Positions 8,547 through 16,709 are shown, counted from the first letter of the stretch. The stretch is DNA of 37,912 nucleotides from Candidatus Liberimonas magnetica (GCA_020523885.1 JAJAPY010000025.1:1-37912); one strand, 5' to 3'. Notes: generated by a model not told the origin, from the sequence alone. Numbers and translations are program-made.

Positions 8547-8977
8547 TATTTCATTTTTATAAATACTCTGCCGTCGCTGAGGATATAGCCTACGAAAACT
8601 CCGTCTTTGGTTCTCACTTCCCTGTCACTCAGATTAACCATATCTTTATTAACTCTTAATTTGCCCATAAGCGCAACTAAAATGTGGCCCATCTCCATCT
8701 CGTCATCCGTTTTATTGTCCGGCTTATCGCCCACAAATCCCGGTTTGCCTGAACATATCCCTAAAAGGGCGTCGCCTTCAACATATTTCCTTGCCCTGCC
8801 GGTCCTGACGTTAAGCCCGACTATATCTCCTGGCATTACTGACCCGCTTTCTTTCTCAAACCACTCAGCGTAATCAGCTCCGGAAGATACTAATATCTTA
8901 TCCTTTTTTCCTACGGGAATTAAAATACTACAAACAGAAATTATGATAAAAAAACCAAATATTATTCCGCTTTTCAT
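8546..8977 (-). CDS. Small exported protein resembling Peptidase_G2 autoprocessing domain
   Basis: This 143-residue protein begins with a signal or anchor (about 4-22). It contains GADYAEWFE, PGDIVGLN, GDALLGICSGKPGFVGD and a final VFVGYILSDGRVFIKMK. By eye this order resembles the Peptidase_G2 intramolecular chaperone domain found at the end of phage appendage and fibre proteins, where it helps trimerisation and is cut off. Here it is a separate gene 22 bp after a fibre-like gene, so a split fibre/chaperone arrangement is likely. No clear ribosome site precedes the ATG at 8977, so coupling to the upstream gene is possible. The family assignment is from memory of motifs and is tentative. Confidence 0.6.
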   Translation of the reverse strand: MKSGIIFGFFIIISVCSILIPVGKKDKILVSSGADYAEWFEKESGSVMPGDIVGLNVRTGRARKYVEGDALLGICSGKPGFVGDKPDNKTDDEMEMGHILVALMGKLRVNKDMVNLSDREVRTKDGVFVGYILSDGRVFIKMK

Positions 8978-8999
8978 AAAAATGTAAAACTCGGAAATT

Positions 9000-11069
9000 T
9001 TACGGATAGGGATTTGTGACTGTATAGGTAACTACAACACCATATAATCTCACAATATTTCCACCTGTAGCAGGATGCATATAAACATGGACATAATAGG
9101 TATTTGCCGTATTATCTATTTGTGCACTTACAATGGTTGATGTATTTTGTGATGTAAGACTGGTGGCTCCTGTAAATGATACTTCTGCCATATTTGTCCA
9201 AACACCAGAACCAGTAAAATCAAACTTATACATATCTACAAGTACTTTATCTGTTGCTTGAACCGTAGAAAATATTGCTTTTAAATTAGTAACTATAGCG
9301 CCATTAGGAAGACAAAGAGGAGCGATCCCATTTATATCTTGCGCCCCATTGATTGTAACATACCCTCTGGTTGAAATGCTTACCATTCCGGAAGTAAATC
9401 CAATAAAGGTAGTAGCAGGTATCGTATAATACCTCGTAACAGCTGTCATAGAATACCCGCCTGCATTTATTTCACCTACAGCCTTTATAGAATACGCTGG
9501 TGTCGGGAGAGTGCCTATGCCAAGATAACAGCCTCCTCCCAGCCACACAGAAGTTGACGGTGAAATAATCGAAACCGATTGGTTAAATATAGTAGATGAG
9601 GAAAATTTAACAAGCCCATTAAATGTGCTTTTATCAACAGTATAAATACCTTTTAACATGCTAACATTGCCTGAAAATGTACTTTTTCCGGCTACGGTCA
9701 TTGTCGCAGTATTTATACCTTGACCTGCCGTTAAAGTCCTCCCCAAAGTGCAGGGCCCGCTGACAGACAAATTATTGTTCACAGACAAATTTCCTGCAAC
9801 ATTAACCTGGTTATTTACAGATTTGAGAGTCAAAGTTGTATTATTGCTTTGAATATTATTAGCATGGACATAACTTGAAACAAATACGGCATTTGATACC
9901 GTCATTGACGACGCATATATGCCTTGATTTGCTGTCGTAAGTTTTGCAAATGTATTCGCACCATTAAATGTATTATTTAAATTTAATATTCCGCTTCCGC
10001 CGGATATTGATGAATCCACATAGCTTTTCGTTGCGGCTTCCTGTGCATTTGTCGGATCTGCAAGGCTGATGATTTTTTTACTCGTCATATCAAGAGTTCC
10101 GCCGATACTTACATTGCCAGTGACACCCAGGGTACCTGATACTGAGGCAGAGGTTGAAATCGTAACCATTTTTGTAAATGTGTTCTGACCAGAATAAGTG
10201 TTTGTGGAATAAATCACGCCGTTATTTCTTGGGACATACTTGGCTGAGATTGAGTCCGAGCCGCCTTCGTAATGAGTTACCGCATGAGGAGCCGGCGCAA
10301 GCCCGGTATGAGTATGTATGCCGCCGATAGGAATACTGCCTCCTGTACTTAGAAGCAGCCAGTACGGATTAGAGGTGCTTATTATAGTATTATAGATAGC
10401 AAAATTTAAATCACTTTTTGTTATCGTTCCGTTTTTTATATGTGTTGAAGTGACTACTTCTGCAGCATCGTTCCTTATGAACTGAGACCCGTGCAATCCG
10501 TCGACTTTATCCGCATTAAAACCTTTTGCGCTTGCGTCGATATTTGAAGCCAGGTCGCTTACCGTAATCGTTCCGTCAATAATTTGATAGCTTCCTATAG
10601 TGTTTGCCCCTACGCCGTTATCAAGCCCGGTGGGTTTATTTTTCACGTCAGCCCAGTTCACGCTTTGAGCAAAAACAGCGGTTGAGGCCTTTAACGAATA
10701 AAACGAATACGCGGTAGGAACAAGCCTGTACCTGGGGCTCAAGGTCTCATTGCCTATGGTCACAGAAAGCCAGCAAGGATAACTGAATTCAATATTCAAC
10801 GGCGTTACCTCGCCCAGGTAAACATTGTAAAACCCGCTTGAATCCAGAGTTACCGTCTGAGTTTCATTCCACAAGACCGTACCGTCCGTCCCTAAATCGT
10901 ATATCTTAAAAATTATTTCCTTGGAGCCTGTTACGGCCTGGCCGGATGCATTGGTTAGCCTTCCCTGAAAACCTATGAGTTTGGGGACTGCGCAATAGAG
11001 TTTTAGGAAACTGCCTGTAAAAAGTAGTGTAAAAATCGTTAATACGATAAAACGGGATTTTCTTGCCAT
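9000..11069 (-). CDS. Secreted tail-fibre-like surface protein
   Basis: This 689-residue protein has a signal peptide (about 1-27), then a head domain (about 28-135) with GFQGRL, FKIYD, TVLWNE and PTAYSFYSLKAS that matches the head of the collagen-like protein. The middle holds phage-fibre-like segments: ADKVDGLHGSQFIRND near 185, and later short repeats built around LSVNNNLSVSG and FSGNVSM. The C-terminal 150 residues look like a beta-sandwich (YYTIPATTF, VLVDMYKF, YYVHVYMHP). AGGAGGG stands 6 nt before the ATG and a near-consensus promoter lies upstream, so this starts the surface-protein operon. A surface fibre or adhesin role is inferred from architecture. No catalytic motif is visible. 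Confidence 0.75.
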   Translation of the reverse strand: MARKSRFIVLTIFTLLFTGSFLKLYCAVPKLIGFQGRLTNASGQAVTGSKEIIFKIYDLGTDGTVLWNETQTVTLDSSGFYNVYLGEVTPLNIEFSYPCWLSVTIGNETLSPRYRLVPTAYSFYSLKASTAVFAQSVNWADVKNKPTGLDNGVGANTIGSYQIIDGTITVSDLASNIDASAKGFNADKVDGLHGSQFIRNDAAEVVTSTHIKNGTITKSDLNFAIYNTIISTSNPYWLLLSTGGSIPIGGIHTHTGLAPAPHAVTHYEGGSDSISAKYVPRNNGVIYSTNTYSGQNTFTKMVTISTSASVSGTLGVTGNVSIGGTLDMTSKKIISLADPTNAQEAATKSYVDSSISGGSGILNLNNTFNGANTFAKLTTANQGIYASSMTVSNAVFVSSYVHANNIQSNNTTLTLKSVNNQVNVAGNLSVNNNLSVSGPCTLGRTLTAGQGINTATMTVAGKSTFSGNVSMLKGIYTVDKSTFNGLVKFSSSTIFNQSVSIISPSTSVWLGGGCYLGIGTLPTPAYSIKAVGEINAGGYSMTAVTRYYTIPATTFIGFTSGMVSISTRGYVTINGAQDINGIAPLCLPNGAIVTNLKAIFSTVQATDKVLVDMYKFDFTGSGVWTNMAEVSFTGATSLTSQNTSTIVSAQIDNTANTYYVHVYMHPATGGNIVRLYGVVVTYTVTNPYP

Positions 11070-11161
11070 TTTAAACCCTCCTGGAATTCTTAAGCTATTG
11101 TTTTTGTTAATCGTTTATTTTAATTTCGGCCCGCTAAAAAACTATTTTATTTTACACGAAA

Positions 11162-11190
11162 AGTATATCAGTATTAGCAATAATTGTCAA
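11162..11190 (-). promoter_or_regulatory. Near-consensus sigma-70 promoter of the surface-protein operon
   Basis: On the minus strand, TTGACA (11185-11190) and TATACT (11162-11167) are spaced by exactly 17 bp. The fibre gene ATG is about 90 bp downstream. Confidence 0.85.
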
Positions 11191-11207
11191 CACATTTTCA
11201 ATGTGTT
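11189..11207. promoter_or_regulatory. Palindrome overlapping the -35 box
   Basis: AACACATT, a 3-nt centre, then AATGTGTT is a perfect 8-bp inverted repeat overlapping the edge of the -35 hexamer. It could be an operator for the surface operon, or a weak terminator for metF, whose stop is 32 bp away. The sequence cannot separate these. Confidence 0.5.
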
Positions 11208-11238
11208 TTTAGTCACATAATTAATCGCCTCTGTTAGT

Positions 11239-12105
11239 TTATTTAGATTTTTCAAGGATTTCTGGGATATATTCTTCCAGACCGATAGCCATTATATGCA
11301 CACCGTCAGCACATTTTCTTAATTCTCTTATCATTTCGGCGCAGATATTTATCCCCTCTTTTAACGGGTCTTTTGCTTTTTCTATTCTTTCAACAGCCGC
11401 CTTTGGAATGTTAACTCCGGGAAGCCCTGCCATAATTTTTATAAATTGGGCAGATTTAAGAAGAATAACTCCTGGCATTATCTTTGTATTTAAATGCTTT
11501 GTTTTTTCAAGGAATATTTTGTATTGTTCAATGTCATAGACCGGCTGGGTTTGAAAAAATACGGCGCCTGCATTTATCTTTTTTTCCATCATCATTATTT
11601 GAAGCTCTATCGGGTCAGCTGTCGGGTTTACTACCGCCCCAAGACAAAACCTCGGAGAGCCTTTTAATTTTTTGCCTGCCATATCAACTCCTGATTCAAG
11701 GGTCCGGGCAGCTTTCAAGAGCTGGGTTGAATCAAGGTCATAGACAGGTTTTGCATCTTTGTATTCGCCAATGCTGTTGTGGTCTCCACTTATGATCAAA
11801 ACGTTTTCTATGCCTAAAACGTATGCGCTTAAGAGGTCTGATTGAAGAGCTATGCGGTTCCTGTCGCGGCAGGCCATCTGAAGGATAGGCTCATACCCTT
11901 TTTCTTTTAAAAGCCTGCACGTGGCAAGAGAGCCGAGCCTCATGGATGCGCGCTGGTTATCCGTCACGTTTATACCGTCAACTAAAGAACCTATCAAGTC
12001 AGCACGTCTTAGCAGGTCTTCGACATCAACACCTTTGGGAGGAAAGAGCTCTGCGGTAATTATAAATTCGTTTGACTTCAGTTTCTGGCAAAGTTTGCTT
12101 GTCAC
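11239..12105 (-). CDS. metF: Methylenetetrahydrofolate reductase catalytic subunit
   Basis: MetF reduces 5,10-methylene-THF to 5-methyl-THF using FAD in a TIM barrel. Visible landmarks are ITAELFPPKG at the barrel start, GINVTDNQRASMR, the conserved ISGD, GAVVNPTADP and FFQTQPVYD. I choose GTG 12105 (VTSKLCQKLK) because GGAG lies 8 nt upstream. The frame runs on to an ATG at 12168, but that part is encoded by the intergenic repeat. The resulting 288 residues fit the short MetF of acetogens. It follows metV on the same strand, the pairing known for the MetVF type of reductase, which takes electrons from partners other than NAD(P)H. This places the gene in methyl-branch one-carbon metabolism or methionine supply. 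Confidence 0.92.
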   Translation of the reverse strand: MTSKLCQKLKSNEFIITAELFPPKGVDVEDLLRRADLIGSLVDGINVTDNQRASMRLGSLATCRLLKEKGYEPILQMACRDRNRIALQSDLLSAYVLGIENVLIISGDHNSIGEYKDAKPVYDLDSTQLLKAARTLESGVDMAGKKLKGSPRFCLGAVVNPTADPIELQIMMMEKKINAGAVFFQTQPVYDIEQYKIFLEKTKHLNTKIMPGVILLKSAQFIKIMAGLPGVNIPKAAVERIEKAKDPLKEGINICAEMIRELRKCADGVHIMAIGLEEYIPEILEKSK

Positions 12106-12135
12106 AAAATAGTCTCCACAGTATTGATAATTTAA

Positions 12136-12243
12136 TGCAAATTGAAAATTGCAGAGTGCAAAATACAAATTTTAACTACCTTTAAATTATTTTTAATTCT
12201 TGTTTTGCAGTTTCAATTTTTCAATTTGCATTTTGCAATTTTC
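12136..12243. repeat. Heptamer hairpin array A (metV/metF spacer)
   Basis: The left arm at 12136-12166 is a run of degenerate 7-nt units (GCAAATT, GAAAATT, GCAGAGT, GCAAAAT). The right arm at 12203-12243 is the inverted form of the same words. The loop is AT-rich. On the mRNA the purine-rich arm comes first. Confidence 0.8.
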
Positions 12244-12253
12244 ATTAGTATTT

Positions 12254-12898
12254 CTACAGTTTCCGGCTATTATCTAATTTTTTTGGCTTAGAGTGTTTTC
12301 TCGGTTCCATAAAAACCTTAAAAATATTTTCTTTTTTATTTATCTTGTTTAATTTATTATATATCAGCACCCACGCACAATCCAGTTCAGGGTCAACCTC
12401 GCATTTGCCGTTTACAGCGCCGCCGCACGGGCCGTTCATAAGGCTCTTTGCGCATCTTGCAACAGGGCATATCCCTCCGGTACTGTCTATGATACACTGC
12501 CCGCATATGGAACAAAACTCGTTATAAACGCCGATGCGTTCTATACTGCCCACAAAAACAGGGTCTAATGCCGGTAATAAAGGTTTATCCACTATCTTTT
12601 CTATCGCCTGAACCCCTCCTCCGCACGCAAGGACAAGTAGCGCTTCGCTTCTTTTAACTTCTGGCAATTTCGCCAGGTCCTTTTTTACTATGCGCATATC
12701 GCACGGCGTATCAAGGACGATAAAACCCGTAACTTCCTTGTTTTCTTTTTTTAACTCTTCTATCATATTTTTTACCTGTTCTTCGCCGCCGGTCTGGCAT
12801 TTGGCAGCGCAGGCAGCACACCCTACTACAAATATTCTTTTATAGGATTTTATGTTGGAAAGGATTTCGCTGAAAGGTTTTGAGGTAGTTATTATCAT
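12254..12898 (-). CDS. metV: MetV, cysteine-rich partner subunit of methylenetetrahydrofolate reductase
   Basis: This 214-residue protein matches the zinc- or iron-binding MTHFR C-terminal family. It has GCAACAAKCQTGG at about 26-38, a DTPCDMR segment, LACGGGVQ, then a dense Cys cluster with CSICGQCI, GICPVARCAKSL and NGPCGGAVNGKC. In acetogens MetV forms a complex with MetF and links it to electron donors. It stands directly upstream of metF, which supports that role. The initiating ATG at 12898 has only a weak AGGCG before it. The last 20 residues are lysine-rich and variable. Confidence 0.9.
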   Translation of the reverse strand: MIITTSKPFSEILSNIKSYKRIFVVGCAACAAKCQTGGEEQVKNMIEELKKENKEVTGFIVLDTPCDMRIVKKDLAKLPEVKRSEALLVLACGGGVQAIEKIVDKPLLPALDPVFVGSIERIGVYNEFCSICGQCIIDSTGGICPVARCAKSLMNGPCGGAVNGKCEVDPELDCAWVLIYNKLNKINKKENIFKVFMEPRKHSKPKKLDNSRKL

Positions 12899-12944
12899 TT
12901 TGCGCCTATTTTGAGTCCGTTGAAAAAGTCATCAACGGTCTTGA

Positions 12945-13026
12945 TCCCAGTGATTTTAAACTGCGATTACAGTGATACATCAACGATAAATAATCACTGG
13001 CATCTTGCAGTTAATCACCGTAATCA
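12945..13026. repeat. Heptamer hairpin array B (pth/metV spacer)
   Basis: Words based on GATTACA and GTGATTA form arms at 12965-12976 (GATTACAGTGAT) and 13013-13024, inverted with one G-T mismatch. The array reaches the pth stop codon, whose TGA (13024-13026) belongs to the first unit. Array J uses the same words. Confidence 0.75.
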
Positions 13027-13614
13027 AAGATTGTTGGGGTTTTCCAACACTCTTATTTTTGATACAGCTTTGGCAAACCCAAGTTTAAAGATATTTGAAA
13101 CCACGTTTAAGGCTTCTTCAACCATAGGTTTTACCAGAAGATTTTCATCCCTGGTAAATTTCCCAAGGACGAAATCTTTCGGGTCAGTGTTTAATTCAAC
13201 AGGTCCTAGGCCGAGCCTGAGCCGCGGGAAATCCGGCGTAGCCAGATGTTCTATTATTGACTCAAGGCCGTTATGCCCGCCTGAAGACCCCCTCTCCCTT
13301 AACCGTAGCTTCCCCAGAGGGATAGCAAAGTCGTCAACGACAACAAGCATCTGGCTGGGCAGGATATTGAAATATTCCAGCAGCTGCCTTACAGCCAGGC
13401 CTGAATTGTTCATGAAAAGCACAGGTTTTACCAGGATAATTTTGTTCCCGTCAGTATAAAACGAAGATAGCTCAGCTATAGCATGGAACTCCTTCCATTT
13501 TTGGTTTTCTTTTTCAGCCAGCAGTTCAACTACCCTAAATCCTATATTGTGGCGCGTTTTCTTATATTTTTCGCCCGGGTTGCCAAGTCCAACAATAATT
13601 TTAATATCAGCCAT
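13024..13614 (-). CDS. pth: Peptidyl-tRNA hydrolase
   Basis: Pth releases tRNA from peptidyl-tRNA that drops off the ribosome. The 196-residue length is usual. Family landmarks are present: VGLGNPGEKYKKTRHNIGF with the catalytic His, the FMNNSG loop, VVDDFAIPLGKLRLR with the catalytic Asp, and GSSGGHNGLESI. It follows rplY, as in many bacteria. No clear ribosome site lies upstream of the ATG at 13614. The gene is bounded by heptamer arrays on both sides, and its TGA stop is the first triplet of array B. Confidence 0.96.
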   Translation of the reverse strand: MADIKIIVGLGNPGEKYKKTRHNIGFRVVELLAEKENQKWKEFHAIAELSSFYTDGNKIILVKPVLFMNNSGLAVRQLLEYFNILPSQMLVVVDDFAIPLGKLRLRERGSSGGHNGLESIIEHLATPDFPRLRLGLGPVELNTDPKDFVLGKFTRDENLLVKPMVEEALNVVSNIFKLGFAKAVSKIRVLENPNNL

Positions 13615-13630
13615 AAATTAATGGAAAACA

Positions 13631-13706
13631 GGGTCAAGGGGCAAAGGGTCAAGGGTTTAGGAAAGTCTTTTATAATCCTTGCTACTTGACCCTTTACCCT
13701 TGACTC
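13631..13706. repeat. Heptamer hairpin array C (rplY/pth spacer)
   Basis: Arms 13631-13655 (GGGTCAA GGGGCAAA GGGTCAA GGG) and 13685-13706 (inverted, about 22 bp) are made of the unit GGGTCAA with small variations. The loop is about 29 nt. The array fills nearly the whole rplY-pth gap. Confidence 0.85.
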
Positions 13707-13713
13707 TGAGGTT

Positions 13714-14433
13714 CTATTTTTTTTGTTCTTTTTCTTTCGGAGCAGGCGCCGCTTCTGCGCCTTCTTCTTCTTTATCTTTCTTGCCCTTACTTATAACTTC
13801 CGGCTCCATAGGAGCGGCTGCGGCTGCAGCACCCTCAACTCCAGCTTCTGCGGCAACCGGAGCAACTTCCTCTATCTTCATCGGAGCAACTACGTTGACT
13901 AAAAGGCTGTTCGGGTCGTTCAACACTTCAACGCCTTCTATCTTCGGCAGGTCTTTGACGGACACGCCGTTGCCGATCTGCAGGTTTGAAACGTCGATAT
14001 CGATATACGCTGGAATATCGGTGGGCAGGCATTTAACTTTTAATTCGCGCACCGTATACTCTAATATTCCGCCTGCATCCTTTACTCCCGGAGCAACGCC
14101 TACTATATGTAAAGGCACGTTTATTTCTATCTTCTGTTTCATGGAGACCGCCATAAAATCGACATGGCTGAGGGTGTGGTCAAGGAGGTTCCTCTGCAAT
14201 TCTTTTATAATCACAGTCTTTTTATTACCCTCGATATTTAAGTCGATAAGGACATTCTTGCCCACTCCTGAATGAAGGAACTTATCGAACTCTTTAGCGT
14301 TAACTGCAACATGGGTTGTTTTTTCTCCATGCCCGTAAAAAACTCCCGGCACTTTTCCTTCTTTTCTTAATGTTTTCAAAGTATTCTTGCTTTTTAATTC
14401 CCTTGGTTCTACTCTCAACTCTACTCTGTCCAT
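13714..14433 (-). CDS. rplY: Ribosomal protein L25/TL5 (Ctc family)
   Basis: L25 binds 5S rRNA in the large subunit. The 239-residue length is that of the long TL5/Ctc form. An N-terminal 5S-binding domain (about 1-95, with GKVPGVFYGHG and HVDFMAV) is followed by the C-terminal TL5 domain (about 96-185, LHIVGVAPGVKDAGGIL and CLPTDIPAYIDIDVSNL). A low-complexity Ala/Glu/Lys tail follows from about residue 195. AGGAGG lies 8 nt before the ATG. The order prs, rplY, pth is a common bacterial arrangement. Confidence 0.96.
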   Translation of the reverse strand: MDRVELRVEPRELKSKNTLKTLRKEGKVPGVFYGHGEKTTHVAVNAKEFDKFLHSGVGKNVLIDLNIEGNKKTVIIKELQRNLLDHTLSHVDFMAVSMKQKIEINVPLHIVGVAPGVKDAGGILEYTVRELKVKCLPTDIPAYIDIDVSNLQIGNGVSVKDLPKIEGVEVLNDPNSLLVNVVAPMKIEEVAPVAAEAGVEGAAAAAAPMEPEVISKGKKDKEEEGAEAAPAPKEKEQKK

Positions 14434-14454
14434 TGTTGTATCCTCCTAAAATAT

Positions 14455-14513
14455 GGTAGACGGGAGAAGGTAGATGGTAAACGGGTGATACCGTCTACCG
14501 TCTACCGTTTACC
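14455..14513. repeat. Heptamer hairpin array D (prs/rplY spacer)
   Basis: Arms 14455-14485 and 14491-14513 are inverted copies built from GGTAGAC, GGTAGAT and GGTAAAC. Only 5 nt separate the arms, so this would be a tight hairpin. Arrays E and F share the words. Confidence 0.87.
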
Positions 14514-14526
14514 TTTTGTAATTATT

Positions 14527-15456
14527 TTACACAAACAGTTCGTTTATCGACTCGTTATTATAGATGCGCCTTATGGCTTCAGCAAGCAGCGGGGCCACGG
14601 ATAAGACAACTATCTTATCCGCTTTTTTATCCCCGAGAGGGATAGAATTAGTTATTATCAATTCCTCCAGTTCGGACTCATTTATCTTCTGCAGCGCTGA
14701 ACCTGAAAGCACTCCGTGAGTACACGCGGCATAGACTTTTTCTGCTCCTTCTTTTTTTATGGCGGCAACTACCTTGCACAAAGTCCCTGCTGTATCAACG
14801 ATATCGTCTAAAATTACCGCTGACCTTCCCTTTACCTCTCCTATAATATTCATTACAGCTGCTTCATTTGCCCTGGGCCTTCTTTTATCAATGATTGCAA
14901 GGTCAGCGTCAACCCTTTTTGCAAAGGCCCTTGCGCGTTCCACCCCGCCTGCGTCCGGAGAAACGACTACGAGGTCTTTTATTTTTTTTCTGTTAAAATA
15001 TGACAGGATAACAGGCGCTGCATAGAGGTGGTCGACAGGTATGTCAAAGAACCCCTGGATCTGGCCTGCATGAAGGTCCATGGCCAAGATCCTGGTTACG
15101 CCTGAAGCTACCAGCAAATTTGCTACCAGTTTTGAAGTTATCGGGACCCTCGGCTCTGCTTTTCTGTCCTGCCTTGCATACCCGTAATACGGGAGGACCG
15201 CGGTGATCCGTTTTGCCGAAGCACGATGCAGGGCATCGGTTATAATCAACAGTTCCATCAAGTTTTCGTTTACGGGCGTACATGTAGGCTGTATTATGAA
15301 ACAGTCTTTCCCCCGCACATTCTCATCGATCTTTACCCTGATCTCGCCGTCGCTAAACCTGTTTACGAGAGCCCTGCCTAGATTAATATTCAACTTTTTT
15401 ACTATCTCTTTTGCCAGCTCTTTATTTGCATTTCCGGAAAAAACTTTTAGGTCCAT
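14527..15456 (-). CDS. prs: Ribose-phosphate pyrophosphokinase (PRPP synthetase)
   Basis: Prs makes PRPP from ribose-5-phosphate and ATP for nucleotide, His and Trp synthesis. The chosen start is ATG 15456 (MDLKVFSGN), with AGAGG about 8 nt upstream. An upstream in-frame ATG at 15516 would translate the intergenic array and is rejected. The 309-residue product has the class I landmarks: FSDGEIRVKI, YYGYARQDRK (flexible loop), MDLHAGQIQGFF, VVSPDAGGVERAR, DKRRP and the PRPP-binding motif ILDDIVDTAGT. It sits between glmU and rplY, a conserved neighbourhood. Confidence 0.96.
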   Translation of the reverse strand: MDLKVFSGNANKELAKEIVKKLNINLGRALVNRFSDGEIRVKIDENVRGKDCFIIQPTCTPVNENLMELLIITDALHRASAKRITAVLPYYGYARQDRKAEPRVPITSKLVANLLVASGVTRILAMDLHAGQIQGFFDIPVDHLYAAPVILSYFNRKKIKDLVVVSPDAGGVERARAFAKRVDADLAIIDKRRPRANEAAVMNIIGEVKGRSAVILDDIVDTAGTLCKVVAAIKKEGAEKVYAACTHGVLSGSALQKINESELEELIITNSIPLGDKKADKIVVLSVAPLLAEAIRRIYNNESINELFV

Positions 15457-15474
15457 TTTAGTAACCTCTTTTAT

Positions 15475-15547
15475 GGTAAACGGGAGACGGTAAAAGGTAA
15501 ACGGTGCAAAAACCACCCATTTACCATCTACCTTCTACCGTCTACCC
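15475..15547. repeat. Heptamer hairpin array E (glmU/prs spacer)
   Basis: Arms 15475-15505 and 15519-15547 are inverted runs of GGTAGAC, GGTAGAA, GGTAGAT and GGTAAAC. The right arm overlaps the last codons of glmU, and the glmU TAG stop (15535-15537) is part of a GGTAGAA unit. Confidence 0.88.
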
Positions 15548-16572
15548 TTGTTTTTTATTTGCTTGCCCAGCCTTATATTAGAAAAAGGGCCTATGTTCGA
15601 ATTGCTTTTTACGTTTGAACCCCGGACATGGGAATAAACGATGCACACATCATCCTGGATCCTTGAATCCTCTATAACCGAATAAGGCCCGATAGTGCAG
15701 TTTCTTCCTATTACGGTTTCCCCGCTTATGACCGAACCCGGGTGAATCGTTGTATCCCGGCCTATATCTACTTTAAAATCAATATAAGTGTTTGACGGGT
15801 CTATTATAGTAACACCTGAGTGCATCAGTTCTTTATTAATTCTCTGTCTTAATATGCTTCCTGCACAGGAAAGCTGTACCCTCGTATTTATCCCGAGTAG
15901 CTCATCTTCTTTTGCCCGGGGCCAGCTCCCTACCTTTTTGTCCATATTGTTCAATATTGAAATAGCGTCAGTCAGATAATATTCTTTTTTTACGTTATCG
16001 GTTTTTACTTCGTTTAGGGCTTCCCAGATCAAAGGGCTTTGAAAACAGTATATGCCGCTATTTATCTCTTTTATCTTCCTTACAGATTCGGAGGCATCTT
16101 TTTCTTCTATTATAGCTGCCACCCGGCCGTTTTTTGACCTTGAGATCCTGCCGTAACCGTAAGCATCCTCAACTAGAGCTGATAAGACCGTAGCAGAGTT
16201 GTTTTCTTTTTCATGAATCTGTATAAGAGCCTTTAATGTAGCAGGGTTTACCAAAGGGACATCTGCGCTTATTACAAGTATATCTCCCTTATATTTCTTT
16301 AAGTATTTCTCTGCCTGTTGCAAGGCATGGCCTGAGCCGAGCTGTTTTTCTTGTTCAACGAACTTTAGATCTTCGTTCGAAAGTTCCTTTTTTACCTGAT
16401 TTGCGCCATGGCCTACTACGACATAAATAGCTTCCGGCTCTAAAGATTTTACAGTATCTAACACCCACCTGATAAGAGGCCTTCCTCCCAAGCCGTGCAA
16501 AACCTTAGGAACGGAGGACTTCATCCTTGTTCCTTCACCTGCGGCTAAAATTACTACAGCTAATTTCTTCAT
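15535..16572 (-). CDS. glmU: UDP-GlcNAc pyrophosphorylase, GlmU lacking most of its acetyltransferase domain
   Basis: The N-terminal uridyltransferase domain (about 1-228) is intact: LAAGEGTRMKSSVPKVLH, QLGSGHALQQA, ISADVPLV, GYGRI and the EINSGIY strand. A left-handed beta-helix starts (about 240-330, IDPSNTYIDFKVDIGRDTTIHPG, then GPYSVIEDS) but stops after NIGPFSNIRLGKQIKNKGRR at 345 residues. E. coli GlmU has 456 residues, and the missing part carries the acetyltransferase active site. The last four codons and the stop are written in array E words, so the truncation coincides with the array. The protein should still make UDP-GlcNAc from GlcNAc-1-P. Acetylation would need another enzyme. 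Its promoter is at 16644. Confidence 0.9.
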   Translation of the reverse strand: MKKLAVVILAAGEGTRMKSSVPKVLHGLGGRPLIRWVLDTVKSLEPEAIYVVVGHGANQVKKELSNEDLKFVEQEKQLGSGHALQQAEKYLKKYKGDILVISADVPLVNPATLKALIQIHEKENNSATVLSALVEDAYGYGRISRSKNGRVAAIIEEKDASESVRKIKEINSGIYCFQSPLIWEALNEVKTDNVKKEYYLTDAISILNNMDKKVGSWPRAKEDELLGINTRVQLSCAGSILRQRINKELMHSGVTIIDPSNTYIDFKVDIGRDTTIHPGSVISGETVIGRNCTIGPYSVIEDSRIQDDVCIVYSHVRGSNVKSNSNIGPFSNIRLGKQIKNKGRR

Positions 16573-16643
16573 TTATTATTTTGCCCTAATCCACATTTTA
16601 TTTTTAAATACTTTCTAAAAAAACAGCTCATAATCAGGTACAT

Positions 16644-16652
16644 ATTATAGCA
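16644..16652 (-). promoter_or_regulatory. Extended -10 promoter of the glmU operon
   Basis: On the minus strand TGCTATAAT gives an extended -10 (TATAAT at 16644-16649). The -35 region is poor. It lies about 70 bp before the glmU ATG. Confidence 0.6.
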
Positions 16653-16682
16653 AAAATAGAAGAAACACGAAAATCAGAGATT

Positions 16683-16709
16683 GTTGAATCCCGCTGGGCG
16701 GGATTCAAC
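16683..16709 (-). terminator. Hairpin at the end of the sensory operon
   Basis: GTTGAATCCCGC (16683-16694), loop TGG, and GCGGGATTCAAC (16698-16709) form a perfect 12-bp stem. It overlaps the TGA stop of the double-receiver kinase gene. There is no strong T-run, so it may be a processing or Rho-related end rather than a classic intrinsic terminator. Confidence 0.65.

Noticed and set aside
12106-12168. Longer N-terminus for MetF from ATG 12168
   Set aside because: The segment overlaps array A and has no ribosome site. GTG 12105 has GGAG at good spacing.
13679-14275. 198-codon plus-strand frame
   Set aside because: It is a shadow of rplY caused by the Ala/Glu-rich tail codons.
15457-15516. 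Longer N-terminus for PRPP synthetase from ATG 15516
   Set aside because: The extra 20 codons are written in array E words. The ATG at 15456 has a ribosome site and matches the family start.
14455-15547. Heptamer arrays as CRISPR or simple intrinsic terminators
   Set aside because: The units are 7 nt with no spacers. The hairpins lack T-runs and lie inside an operon of housekeeping genes.
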